A DNA stretch of 64,000 bases from Asterias rubens (GCF_902459465.1 NC_047082.1:10104545-10168544); one strand, 5' to 3'. Counted from the stretch's first letter, positions 29,611 to 41,468 are shown. The notes: generated by a model not told the origin, from the sequence alone. Numbers and translations: made by a program.

Positions 29611-30469
29611 ATAACCATAGAGAAATTTCTTTATGGTATAACGACTAGTACTCCTGTGGAAAAAAACAGAGTTTGCGCATCTTTAGGTTTTCTCAGTCAA
29701 AAAAGTACAGCCAATTTAGTGTTCATGCATTCGAGTTATTAAAGCGATCTTGCCAAACCAGTTGTTCCTGTGTTTCAAATTCAGAAATCGTGCATTCATT
29801 CAATTTCATTTTGTGACATTCGAATTCCTTTAGCAATGTGTTCAATATAAGATTATAAGCTCGTTGGACTGGAAGGGCTCCTGCGAGTTTGAATGTTGTT
29901 TTATTGAATGTAAGTTGGATGTTTAGTTTGTTCAATCGAATGACGCAACATTACTTTTACCTAAAGGCTCAAAAAGAAATTAAATTACAAATTCAGACAG
30001 CAGTCAATTTCGTGTAAAATGGAGTGGTTTGGAGGTTACAATGGCTTCTCCAGGCGAAATTGACCGAGAAAACCTATTTTCTTTGCATCCGATGCTAAAT
30101 TTTACATCTATTTTATTGTTGTACAAATCCATGGGTACAAACATTGTAATCCGTGCGTAAGGGTTCCTAAAATACTATAATTATAATAATACAAAGTTAT
30201 GGTTATCATGAAAAGAAATCTGAAGTTTAGTTGACTGAAAACATATCTGTTGATTGGTTTTCAAGAGGCTGGGAGACTTTATGTTTGTTATATTTAGCAT
30301 TGTGAATATAAACACGTGTGGTAACACTATGATCTCTGCGCGGTTTCTTAACGAATTTGGAACCATCACTTAACTGTGCCATCTTGATTCATAGTGTGAA
30401 CACATAGTCGGAATACAGAGTCAACAATCAATATCAACATAAATTTTACCATCAAACATGTACAGTTTC
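29611..30469. other. Intergenic, no gene seen
   Basis: A/T-rich. Small open frames lack domain signatures. No clear repeat except weak tandem similarity at the left edge. Confidence 0.45.
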
Positions 30470-30950
30470 CACCAGACACCCCTGGAACCCCCACATGGTT
30501 TCCACACAGGAACCCCCACAGGAAACCCTAAGGAACCCCACAGGTTTCCACAGACACAGCACATTATTTCCTCAGGAACCTCCTCAGTATTTCCCCAGGT
30601 GGAAACCTCAGAGGGTTTCGGAAGGAATCCACAAAGACTCCACAGAAACCTCCATGGGGTTTCCACAGGGACCCCACAGAGTTTCCACAGGAACATCCTC
30701 ATTATTTCCCCAGGAACCCCCAGAGGGGGGTCTCCACGGGAACCTCCATGGGATTTCCACAGGGAACCCACAGGGTTTGCCCAAGATCCCCAGACGGTTT
30801 CCACAGAGGGTTCCACAAGAACCCCACAAGGACTCCACAGAAACCCCCACATGGACTCCACCAGATGAACTCGACAGGGTTTCCACAGACACCTCATAAG
30901 GACTCCACAGGAACACCACTATGGTTTCCTCAGGAACCACCATAGGCTGT
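30470..30950. repeat. Degenerate minisatellite, GGTTTCCACAGGAACCCC type
   Basis: Irregular units built from CCACAGG, GGTTTCCACAG and GGAACCCCCACA spread over about 480 bp. Long frames stay open on both strands with Trp/Gly/Val or Pro/Thr/His repeats because the unit lacks stops; they are rejected as genes. Confidence 0.85.
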
Positions 30951-31208
30951 GTGATATTTGCATATTCATACAAATGTGAGCAATAAGCATTGGCACCATT
31001 AATTCAGCAATGCTGAAACAGGTGTGTTTGGCTAAATTGTTCATTCCAATGACCCACTCTCGAGGTTTAACTGAATACCTACGGTTTTTACTTTTAGGAA
31101 CTGATACAAAAATACGTTTTTTCAATTGAACTTCCTCGGCTTAAGCCGTTAGACACAGCGCATGACAGGTTGTTAAACTAACAATTGTTTTGAATAAACA
31201 TGAAGTTT

Positions 31209-31613
31209 ATAATGTGTGCATAACTAATTAGATCACGACCATGTCATAAGGTGTGCCCACAATGTGCTCACATTTGGTGCGTTCGATTAGCTTCCCTGGG
31301 TCGACCCCGCGGTGCTCACTCGGGTGAGCCCCTGACATGAGCTAATCGAACGATCACACTCGCCCTCTCGTGGTAACGGCATGCACCTCGGGTCACCCCA
31401 AGTGACCCACTCTACAAGCAGGGCACTGGGGCTGACCCGGGTGAGCCCGTCAAAGCTATTCGAACGCACCGGGGCAGACCGGGGTCGACCCAGGGAAGCT
31501 AAACAAACGCAACCATGCACTGTGGGCCAGTAGAGGAAAATATAAAAATATCGAGTTATATTATGTGTGCATAACTAATTAGATCACGACCATGTCATAA
31601 GGTGTGCCCACAC
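31209..31613. repeat. Terminal-inverted-repeat element M7 between 52-bp direct repeats
   Basis: GTGTGCATAACTAATTAGATC...GGTGTGCCCACA occurs at about 31209-31261 and 31560-31613. Between them, 31276-31514 has inverted ends (GGTGCGTTCGATTAGCTTCC left, CAGGGAAGCTAAACAAACGC right) and internal partial copies of the same ends. Confidence 0.75.
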
Positions 31614-31619
31614 TGCGTT

Positions 31620-32698
31620 CAAAGTTGCCATTTTAATGTTTCCTCTCTTAAACTTCCTCGAGTCCATTAAACTGTTTTTTGTTTGTTATAGTAAATCTGT
31701 ATTCTCTTTATTTGTGATAACAAAATAATTAAATGAAAAATAAGCTGTTGACAACCAAAATGACCCATTGTACTAAACAAACACAACTCTTTTGGGTGCC
31801 ATATTTCGACCCGCGGCAGGTAGGATGTATACTTATATCGTGTCCGAATTACACGTGGATCCATATTGTTAAAAACAAATAAAAAACAACTATAAAAAAA
31901 CCCCAAAAACATCCAAACAGGCAAACAAAGAAAGACACAAATATACATGGGGTGACTATACCCGAACCCCGTCTACAGAAAAAGCATTCTCGATAAAGCT
32001 TTGTTGAGTCCTTTCTCTATTTTTGACCTAGTACCCGCAATCTGTTTTCGCCTGGAAAAAATATGCATACGGGATTGAGACCATTACTAAACAAGTGACC
32101 AGCTGAACATTCCTAAGCCTGGGGTGTCACTGTGGACTGAAAATCCTCACTGTTATGCAAATGAGGATGATTGCGTTGTTTTCAAAGTACTTATAGTGGC
32201 GAATTCGCCGTCTGAATGGCCAGTCAATGTGTGTAGATCCTCCAACGCTGGACAGCAGTGATTAGAGGCATTATATAACTCTGTATTGTAACGGTAAAAT
32301 ACCGGTAATGACTTATCCATTCATCGAAACAGACAAGTACAATACATATGAAGCGCGAAGTCGAGGCTCTACACGTGCAAGCCTTGCTGCTTGGTGCATG
32401 CAAGGCAGGGCATCGTTCACTTTGGACCAAGTCGCGCTGGAGCACAGCCGTATCTCTCGGCTCTTCGTGGGATCTGGACCTCGCCTTTTCTGATGAACTT
32501 TTACTTGTAAATTTATCAAACATTCTTACTGTGGCCAACCATGGGCATTCAAAAACATTTGGGCAATAAATGGTGCACCTTTTGATCCAATTATGACATT
32601 CGTTATCGGAGGTTTTGCCGAAAGTGGAAGTAGGACCTAATGGAGAGAGCCCGGGGGATTGGCTGTGAACTGCAATAGTGAAACTTCACGACCGAAGC
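31620..32698. other. Intergenic, no gene seen
   Basis: Overlapping open frames on both strands around 32224-32569 have no domain or splice context. GAGCACAGCCGTATCTCTCGG looks repeat-like but no second copy was found here. Confidence 0.4.
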
Positions 32699-32776
32699 CA
32701 GCTCCAATCTAGCCACCTCCAATCTAGCCAGCTCCCATCCAGCCAGCTCCCATCCAGCCAGCTCCCATCCAGCCAG
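32699..32776 (+). repeat. Short tandem repeat, CCAGCTCCCATCCAG type
   Basis: About five copies of a 16-17 bp unit (AGCTCCCATCCAGCC), the first ones diverged. Confidence 0.8.
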
Positions 32777-33612
32777 ACTTTAATGAACATTGATATGACT
32801 TTTTGTGATATGCTGAGATTCTAAAGAGGCTGGATGGGACCTCAAGATGAGCGTGTATTATCTGTGGATATGTGGTTTGTGGACGAACATTGGAGTCCTC
32901 GCCGGAGTCACCGCCGGATTCAGGTAAGGAAAACTTGGCACCATCCGACCTCCACTTTTTAGCTGGCTGAAAAAAACACCTTGATACTAAAATGTTGAAC
33001 AGGGGGGTTGTACAAGTTTTACTGTAGTGGGAAATCACGTTTCATTTTGTGATAAATACAAAATTTGAGTTGAATTGAAAACTGCCTCTTATAAGTTGTG
33101 AAAAGAACCTGCGATTTAAAGGTATAATTAAACAAATTTGTTACAATTTGTACAATTATTTTAGAAAACACACAATAAACACGAGTTGAATTGAAAACTC
33201 TTTATTGTGAAAGAAAGAACCTTCCGTTTATAGGTTGAATTTAAAAAAAATTATAATATGAAAGAATTTTTCAAATTAAATAGTTTAAGACAATTTTTAC
33301 ACACACATAAATAATAAATAGTGGAGGTCGGATAACGCAAGTTATCCAGTCAAGATCAAGATCAAGGCGAAGACGTCGAAGTGTAAGAGAAGATCTAACC
33401 CGTTCTCTTGCAGAATCCCACCCCTCGTACCGCCCTTCCCCTCCAAGATATTCTTCGATCTTGTTGATGTTGTCCTTACTTGTGCAGCTTTCAAAGGTGA
33501 CGTCACATTTTCCTGGCTTTTCTTGAGATGCATATTGGTCGAAGCCAATGATGCTTTTTAGTTGGGAGACTGGTCCTACTGGAAATTTCTGTCGGGGTTG
33601 ATACTTCAAAGT

Positions 33613-34571
33613 CGTCAGTTGTCATGCTTATTATAGTTGTAAAATATTTAAAATATTGTAACTATTTGTCCAGAAAGATGAGTAATATTCTTCCTGGAAA
33701 TAAAATAAAAATGAGAAATAAAATTCAAAAATACAAATTAGATACTGCCTTTACTGCTTTATTTCGTATCGTAAGCACATAACCCTCCCCTGTGTTTAAA
33801 ATCGTCAGTTGTCATGTTTATTATAGTTGTAAAATGTTTAAATTATTGTAACTATTTGTCCAGAAAGATGAGTAATATTCTTCCTGGAAATAAAATAAAA
33901 ATGAGAAATAAAATTTATAAAATACAAATTAGATACTGCCTTTACTGCTTTATTTCGTATCGTAGGCACATAACCCTCCCCTGTGTTTAAAATCTTCAGT
34001 TATCATGTTTATTATAGTTGTAAAATGTATAAATTATTGTAATTATTTGTCCAGAAAGATGGGTAATATTCTTTCTGGAAATAAAATAGAAATGAGAAAT
34101 AAAATTCAAAAATACAAATTAGATACTGCCTTTACTGCTTTATTTCGTATCGTAAGCACATAACCCTCCCCTGTGTTTAAAATCGTCAGTTGTCATGTTT
34201 ATTATAGTTGTAAAATGTTTAAATTATTGTAACTATTTGTCCAGAAAGATGAGTAATATTCTCTCTGGAAATAAAATAAAAATGAGAAATAAAATTTATA
34301 AAATACAAAATAGATACTGCCTTTACTGCTTTATTTCGTATCGTAAGCACATAACCCTCCCCTGTGTTTAAAATCTTCAGTTGTCATGTTTATTATAGTT
34401 GTAAAATGTTTAAATTATTGTAACTATTTGTCCAGAAAGATGAGTAATATTCTTCCTGGAAATAAAATATAAAATAAAAATGAGAAATAAAATTTATAAA
34501 ATACAAATTAGATACTGCCTTTACTGTTTTATTTCGTATCGTAAGCACATAACCCTCCCCTGTGTTTAAAA
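33613..34571. repeat. Five-copy satellite, period about 190 bp
   Basis: Unit starts near CGTCAGTTGTCATG at 33613, 33803, 33994, 34184 and 34375. Each has GTCCAGAAAGATGAGTAAT, TACTGCCTTTACTGCTTTAT and CATAACCCTCCCCTGTG. The copies are very similar, so the array is young or homogenised. Confidence 0.92.
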
Positions 34572-35273
34572 AATATATATCATAGTAGTAAAATATTATT
34601 CCAGTCCTATCACTATTCACTTGATGACTAATGTTTGATTTAGGAATTGTAAATATATTATTCAGACCAGCTAAATAAATATTTACATATTCCTGACATT
34701 GTCAGCATAGCATCAATTCTGAATGTGAAATTTAAAACTTAAAATGCAACAAATATAACAAACTTAATCTTTTTTTGTACAACAAAGAAGTTCTAAAACT
34801 GAAACATTTTATCTGAAAGCTTTTAGGGCTTATCAAATAAATGCGCTTAGCTCAAGTATTCGTCAGCGCTGCGGTGAAGGAAAACAACTATAAAAAAAAT
34901 ATATATAAAAAAAAAATCCCGGAGAAGACGAGAGAGGAGAAAAGATGGTGAACAAGAGCAGATAATCCATGAAGGATGACATCACTGACCTGGGTATGTA
35001 CGGGTGGTAAGATTGTGTTGGCCTAGAAATAAGACTAACTATCTACTTATTCAGCAGATCCAATGGCGAAAGGTTAAGTATAAGGGTTGACTGGCGTAGT
35101 GCTTAGTCTTGGTTCCAAGACGCTCTTGAATCAAAACTAAGAACTACGCCGTCAGAAGTAAACGAGTGGCTTGACGATGAAGACTCTCCCTGTGATGTTC
35201 CTGATGAGTGACCGGAGGCAAGACCGAGGTCGGCTGTTTGCAACAAAGGTCAAGTATAACAGGTGAAGTATCT

Positions 35274-35425
35274 AACAACCGCTTCCTCCACAGGGATTCT
35301 AACAACCGCTTCCTCCACAGGGATTCTAACAACCGCTTCCTCCACAGGGATTCTAACAACCGTTTCCTCCACATAACAACCGCTTCCTCCACAGGGATTC
35401 TAACAACCGCTTCCTCCACTGGTAG
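35274..35425 (+). repeat. Six-copy 27-bp tandem repeat
   Basis: Unit AACAACCGCTTCCTCCACAG plus GGATTCT; one copy (35355) is shortened. Each unit ends in a pyrimidine-CAG sequence resembling a 3' splice site. Confidence 0.9.
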
Positions 35426-35565
35426 TCTAACCTTTAATCTTTCTTTCACAAGACACAATACTTGTTTATGTTTTCTAACGCTGTAACCTTTTTTTCACAC
35501 AGATGAGGACGTTGAAATGCAGAAAGTTACGTGACGATGTTCCTTTGATCTCATGTGTGACCTGG

Positions 35566-35794
35566 GCCCAATTTCATAGAGCTGCTAAGCACAACAATTT
35601 GCTTAGCATTTAAAAAAAATCCTTGATAAAAAACAGGGTTACCAACCAAATTTCCATTTGTTGAATATTCAGCTGCTGTTTGCTTATGCTGAAAAATCAC
35701 GTGGAAATTTGGTTGGTAATTCTGTTTTTATCAAGGCAAACATTTTATGCTAAGCAGAATTTTTGTGCTTAGCAGATCTGTGAAATTGAGCTCT
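35566..35794. mobile_element. MITE-like element, family M2
   Basis: GGGCCCAATTTCATAGAGCTGC left, GCAGATCTGTGAAATTGAGCTC right. Inner arms AGGGTTACCAACCAAATTTCC and GGAAATTTGGTTGGTAATTC pair. Confidence 0.8.
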
Positions 35795-36057
35795 GAAGTC
35801 GGTGAAGTGTTTGCAGCAAAGGCTAAGTATATAAAGTGCAGTATTAGGTAAAGTATAAGGGTAGGTGTGAACGCAAACATAATCCTCTCCTCTGTAGCTT
35901 CTAATGTTTATCCTTGCTTTTATTTTCCACAGTTGGATTGCTAAAATTGATAGTGGCAAACAAGTGTGCACAGATGGCAGCTCTAAGACACCGTAGATGA
36001 CGTCGGCTTGGTAAAGTATTGGGGTTATTTCGGATGGATAACCTGACTTTCGCTAAT

Positions 36058-36200
36058 AGGAGACTTTTAGGACGCTTGGTGGCAGCAGACTTACCAGGTA
36101 AATTCCATTGTTCCCGGTAATGTGCGCATGCTCAGAGCTACGTAAACAATTGAAATTTAGCTGGTAGGTCTGCTGCCACCTAGCGTTCCATAGTCTCCCA
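36058..36200. mobile_element. MITE-like element, family M4
   Basis: GAGACTTTTAGGACGCTTGG left, CCACCTAGCGTTCCATAGTC right. Confidence 0.7.
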
Positions 36201-37333
36201 TTGTTCTGACTCCAAAATGCTGACCATCCTTTTTTTGTCTTTCTTCAAAAAGCAGATTATGTTTAATCTTGAAGATGATGAAGTAGTTTGGGTGCTGAAA
36301 TCTTCACTGAGCTGAGTTGATGTCTATCAACAGGGACCATGGTCATTCACAAGATGCGGTAATGTATCGGTTTATAACCATTTAGTAACTGGTGAAGAAA
36401 GTACCTTCTAAATGAGGCAACAACTCCTCAGTCAAGAAAATTTGGAGGAGCGTGAACAAATCTAAACGTCAGTTGACTGAAAAACCAGTTTTTGAATCTA
36501 TCAAACGAAAGACAGTTGTAAACTGAAGTTAAAATAATGTCATTTGAGATTTGACAACAAGCACAGACGACTCTGACCCCAACCACCGTGGTGAAACAAG
36601 TTGAGAATCATGTTAAACCTGCCATACAGTTATTTTTTGTACGCTCCAAACAAAATCCTTTCTAAAACAATGGCGTGTGCTCTTCTTGCAATTGTTCATT
36701 AAATTATGTTAATTAACACAAACTAAATTGTTTGGATGAACAGATGTGGAAGATACTGGAAGTGCTGACTATTGGATCTGTATGGATGGGCATTGATGGA
36801 GGGTACATGTGCAAGGAGCAGCTTCGTAAGTTTTAGCAAAGGTAACAATTGGTAAATGAGCTAATGTTTCAGAATCGGCAACTTTGAAGATTTCAAATCA
36901 TACTTTTTACTAAAATTACATTCGTTCCCAGCCTTTATTTTGCAATAAACACACCATACAACCAACTGGTGACAAATTTCATCAGAAAAGGAGGTCAAGA
37001 ATTTCAGGAAAAAAAGATTAGAAAAAACACAAAAGGAAAGACAAATTCTGTCATGTTCGATGAGTTGACGAACTGTTTAGGCCTAAAGGAGAATTCCTTG
37101 CATATGGAAGCATTTTAACTTGACTATTCCTTGTTAGAAAACAACTGTCACTTGTGTAAACAGTATTCTCAAAAATTGATCTTTAGAAATCCTTTATTAT
37201 TTACCACAGAGTTAAGTTTTCCGGAAAAATATTTACAAAAAATAGTATGTCATGTTTTGTCTTGTTGAATGAGTTGAAGAAATTATTGGACCTGAAGGAG
37301 ACTTCAAACCTAACTTTTCCTTAGAACAACCAT

Positions 37334-37490
37334 TGGGTGCGTTCGTTTAGCTTCCCTGGGTCGACCCCGGTGTGTGGCGTTTTTTATTTTTTTGCAAGGA
37401 CGAACGTGTGCAAATATTACCCACGTTCGTCCTGGAAAAAAAACCGCCACACACCGGGGTCGACCCAGGGAAGCTAAACGAACGCACCCA
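37334..37490. mobile_element. Near-perfect palindromic element, family M7
   Basis: TGGGTGCGTTCGTTTAGCTT at the left is the exact reverse complement of the right end. The arms of about 48 bp enclose a second palindrome (AGGACGAACGTG / CACGTTCGTCCT). Confidence 0.85.
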
Positions 37491-37702
37491 TTTACTTGTC
37501 TAAACATTATTTAGCGAAGTTTATCTTTTGAAATCTTTTATTATTTACCACAGATTTAGGCGAATGAGCTATATGAGATGAAGTACTCCCAATATCGAGG
37601 CTAATCAACGCTTTATGGACTATTGGCTTGCCATCATCCGAAGAAAGACTTTGCAAGTCTAGCTATATAAGTTCAACTGTAAGTTTTGGCAAAAGTGTTA
37701 AA

Positions 37703-38076
37703 AGAAAACATTGTCTTGGATCGGTCGAGTTGGTCTATGAAAAGCGTTAGTAACCGTTTGTTATAAAATGCATATGGTTAGAAAGATATTATAAAAGTAG
37801 AATATGATGATCCACACAAGTATCACTCAGTTGCGTGGTTTTCCTTTAACCTCGTCAACTAACACGGTCTCCCATTTATGGGAGTCAAATGTTCCCATTC
37901 TGGCCGACTGTGTTAGTTCGCCAAGTAAAAGGAAAACCACGCAAGTTCGAGGCAAATGTGTTGGTCATGACTTTCTACTTTAAAACATCTTTCTAACCAT
38001 AATGCATTTTATAACAAACTGTTGCAGACGCTTTTCAAAGACCAACTCGACCGATCCAAGGCAACGTGTTCCTTTT
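37703..38076. mobile_element. MITE-like element, family M6
   Basis: CTTGGATCGGTCGAGTTGG at the left is mirrored by CCAACTCGACCGATCCAAGG at the right; centre CACGGTCTCCCATTTATGG / CTGGCCGACTGTGTTAG. Second copy at 50256-50626. Confidence 0.75.
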
Positions 38077-39119
38077 TAATGTTTAGTAAAGGAGCTGATG
38101 TTTCAGAATTAGCAACTTTGAAGGTTTCAAATCGCACATTAATTTTGACTAAATTCAATCATTCCTATCCTTAAATTTGTAACAAACACATTATTCAACC
38201 AACTGGTGGACAATTTCATAGGAGGTCAAGTTTTTTTAGGAAAAATATTGTTAACCACAAAAAAAGGAAACAACATTTTTTAAATATTGTGCCATGTTCG
38301 ACGAGTTGATGATCGTGGTTCAACTTCATGGCTCTGCTTACCGCCGAATTCTGCTCTTACAAACACCATTTATGCGCTAACTGTGTTACTGCTAACGCGC
38401 ACAAATTTGACGTAAGCATGGAAGAATTCCTTGCACATAATAGCATTCAAACTTGGCTATTCCCCAAAATAATTGTTATACTTGTATAAACATTATTCTC
38501 AACAATTGTTTTAAATATTATTTACCACAGGTTCAGGCGATGACCTCAAATAATGAGACGACATAATCAAAATCTTGAGGCTAATCAACGCTTTTTGGAC
38601 TGTTTGCAACCATCCGAAGAAAGACTGTGTCAAGTCTACCCAGATGATTCTCTGCTACAGTTCAACTCGTCAAGTGATATAGTGGTGTTGAGACCACATA
38701 CAGTAACGTTTTTGGACTGTCGCCAACTGAAGAAAGACTAGCCGATAACTCTCTGCATACAGGTCAATTACTGTTCAAGTGGTGTTGATGCTACATTTTG
38801 TAAGTTTGGAGTGCCGCCAACTGAAGAAAGACTGTGTCAAGTCTACCCAGACGACTTTCTGCTACAGTTCAACTCAAGTGATTTCATGTAGTAATGTTGA
38901 TGCTACATTTTAGTTTGGATTGTCATACTAAAGAAAGACTGTGTTAAGTCTACTCAAAATGACTCTCTGCAAGTTCAGCTCAGTGCTCAAGAGATGAAGT
39001 GATCTCGATACCTTCATTGCAATTGACGGTCAACAAATGAACAAACACTGTCAATTCTCGCCGGATGAACTCCTACACAATGTTCAACTGATACAAGCTG
39101 GACCATTATGATAATCTAA

Positions 39120-39262
39120 TGGGAGACTTTTTGGACGCTTGGTGGCAGCAGACTTACCACGTAAAATCCATTGTCCTCGGTCATGTGCGCACGCTCAGAA
39201 CTACGTAAACAATGTCAATTTACCTGGTAGGTCTGCTGCCACCTAGCGTCCCAAAGTCTCCC
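39120..39262. mobile_element. MITE-like element, family M4
   Basis: GGGAGACTTTTTGGACGC left, CGTCCCAAAGTCTCCC right; about 140 bp, high palindromic identity. Confidence 0.8.
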
Positions 39263-39265
39263 ATT

Positions 39266-39408
39266 CTGAGGTCTCGAAATCAAATTCGTGGAAAATTATT
39301 TCTCTCTCGAAAACTACGTTACTTCAGAGGAAGCCATTTCAAGTACCAAGTAAGGTTTTATGCTAATAATTATTTTGAGTAATTACCAATAGTGTCCACT
39401 GCCTTTAA
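39266..39408. mobile_element. Partial M1 element
   Basis: Starts inside M1 (GAGGTCTCGAAATCAAATTCG) and ends with GTGTCCACTGCCTTTAA; directly abuts the preceding M4. Confidence 0.8.
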
Positions 39409-39760
39409 AGATGGTACATCTGAGAGGAGCTTTGTCGCCTTGATCAAAGAAGGCCTGTTGCATGGAATGTTATGCTTCCACACCCATAGACTGAGAGCTA
39501 ATAAAAGGAAGCTTGCGCGCAATAACTGGTTGAATAATTTCCATGTACATGGAATCACCTCCTTGGTTTTGAAATCACAAGCCTGCTTTGATCATGAACA
39601 CACACAAAGCTCATTTAAGATAGTTATTTTCCCTAAATTTGTTTTAGAAATCACAGCTAGAAATACTCGTGTTTAATAAGTTTCAGTTAGAAAACAAATG
39701 CTCTACAGAATAATTTATTTGATGACGGTAGACAACCGGGAAAAAACTTCCCCAACCTGG

Positions 39761-39957
39761 ACCCAATTTCATAGTGCTGCAGCCATGCTTTTAAGCACAC
39801 TATTAATAATCTAAGCAAAATAAAATGCTAATTAGAACAAAGTGAGCAGTTAAAATACAGTGTCACAAGTACATTTTTTGACTGGTATCCTGCTCATTAT
39901 TGCTAAGCAGGGATTTAGGCAGTCTTAAAAAAAGCAGCTCTATGAAATTAGGCCCTG
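39761..39957. mobile_element. MITE-like element, family M2
   Basis: CCCAATTTCATAGTGCTGC left, GCAGCTCTATGAAATTAGGCC right. Confidence 0.7.
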
Positions 39958-40017
39958 GTGTTGGACTTCCTTTTGTCTCAATTATGTTGTTTATAACTTG
40001 CAGGAGCTAGCAGGAGC

Positions 40018-40253
40018 AGGGCCCAATTTCATAGCACTGCCAAGCACAAACATTTGCTTAGCATGAAATTTCTTCCTTGTGAAAAACAAGATTACCAACC
40101 AAATGTCCATTTGCTGAAAATTTCTTGTTACTGGACTTGGCTATTATTGGCTTATCCGACGTGGAAACTTGGTTGGTAATCCTGTTTTTATCCAGGCAAC
40201 AACTTCATGCTAAGCAAATTTTTGTGCTAAGCAGCTCTATGAAATTTGGCCCA
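40018..40253. mobile_element. MITE-like element, family M2
   Basis: GGGCCCAATTTCATAGCACTGC left, AGCTCTATGAAATTTGGCCC right. Confidence 0.8.
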
Positions 40254-40296
40254 GTTAGCTTGAAAACAAAGTCTATGCAAAAACTTTGCAAGCTAT

Positions 40297-40457
40297 TTAG
40301 CCGTCGATTTCACCAAACTCTTCCTAACTTAGGATTAATCTTAGGACTTGGAACATGTTCAGTTCCGTATCTAAATACGTAGGAGGCATTGAACCCATCC
40401 TAAGTTACTCGTCCTAACTCGAGTTAGGATTAATCCTAGCGTTTCCTGAAATCGGCT
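40297..40457. mobile_element. MITE-like element, family M10
   Basis: CCGTCGATTTCACCAAACTC left, CTGAAATCGGCTG right, with TTAGGATTAATCTTAGG / CGAGTTAGGATTAATCC inner arms. Second copy at 62209-62376. Confidence 0.65.
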
Positions 40458-40559
40458 GCAGACCTTTTTGGCTAGTTCTTTTAATAGTTTCAGCAAGTTG
40501 GCGTAGGAACCAGACAGGGCGCAAAATGATGACGTGTTTACTTTAAAGACAATTTAGGA

Positions 40560-40706
40560 TGCGTTCGTTTAGCTTCCCTGGGTCGACCCCGGTGTGTGGC
40601 GTTTTTTTTTTCCGGGACGTACGTGGGTAATTATCTGCACACGTTCGTCCTGGAAAAAAACAACCACCACCCACCGGGGTCGACCCAGGGAAGCTAAACG
40701 AACGCA
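40560..40706. mobile_element. Near-perfect palindromic element, family M7
   Basis: GCGTTCGTTTAGCTTCCCTG and its exact reverse complement at the ends; the arms extend through GGGTCGACCCCGGTG. Confidence 0.85.
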
Positions 40707-40723
40707 CCCTTAATAAACTACAC

Positions 40724-40912
40724 TCTAAAAAATAGTGTTTAGAATTTCACCACATTTCTAAGCATCGGTAAATTTGTACCAACTTTTCCATATGTTTTGT
40801 GTGTTCGGATGCTATACAAACCACTTTGAGCAGGTTTCAAAATGATAAACATTTTCCTTTAAACATACATTATTTAAATTGGGCACAACATTAATTTTTA
40901 ACAGTGTACCTT
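40724..40912. mobile_element. MITE-like element, family M9
   Basis: ACTCTAAAAAATAGTGTTTAG left, TTTTTAACAGTGTACC right; similar to 13770-13990. Confidence 0.5.
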
Positions 40913-41468
40913 ATATTCGCCCATCGTTTTGCGTCAGACTGTTGACTTATCATTAATAATGTTTTAAAACAAACGACTAACGTTTTTACATTGAGGCTTT
41001 AAAAGTTCATGTATGAGTGATTACTGGAAACTAAGTAAGGTATATTACAAAATAAATGATCACGTGATCAGGTGATTATTGTTGAGATGTTTACTTGGTG
41101 CTTTAATAAATGCGTCTGTTATTCATCACCTTATTCTAGGGTTATACCCTTGGCTTTTGAAACCGTTTGATTATTTTAATCCCTAGGTGGTCGAGTTTTT
41201 GATGATCTGAGATGAGACGCGCCGCGGTAATGCTTCTTATATTCAAATTGTTTGTGATAACAAGTAAAACCTTGTGCGATGACCGTAGTATTTCTAAGTT
41301 AAAACTTTTCTCAAAATGTGTTACGCATAATATACAATAAAATTAACCCTATGACATTTTGGTAGCGTCTTTCAGATTTCGCCGAAACTCGGGATGATGT
41401 GTCCCAGCAGGACGAATGATCCATTAAAGGAACCTATACCGCAGTAACACTTTAAACACTCCAAGTTT

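Larger units (their letters stand above)
34900..39060 (+). ncRNA. Possible multi-exon noncoding transcript
   Basis: Several exon-like pieces have good splice sites but no common open frame: a piece ending before GTATGTACG at 34993; 35503 onward after TTTTTTCACACAG; 35932-36009 (TTTTCCACAG ... GTAAAG); 36255 onward after AAAAAGCAG; 36743-36824 (GATGAACAG ... GTAAGT). The modules at 37190, 37550 and 38529 share TTATTATTTACCACAG, and the last two also share GAGGCTAATCAACGCTTT. Tandem partial copies of CTGAAGAAAGACTGTGTCAAG occur at 38620-38960. No conserved RNA class is recognised; the call rests on pattern only. Confidence 0.25.

Noticed and set aside
30421-30973. Frames of 120-158 codons on both strands
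   Set aside because: Produced by the stop-poor CCACAGG minisatellite; no signal peptide, domain or splice context.
32224-32569. Overlapping frames on both strands
   Set aside because: No conserved domain, no good start context or splice sites; the frames shadow each other.
39392-39676. 94-codon plus-strand frame
   Set aside because: Starts in the end of an M1 element and has no recognisable domain or neighbours.
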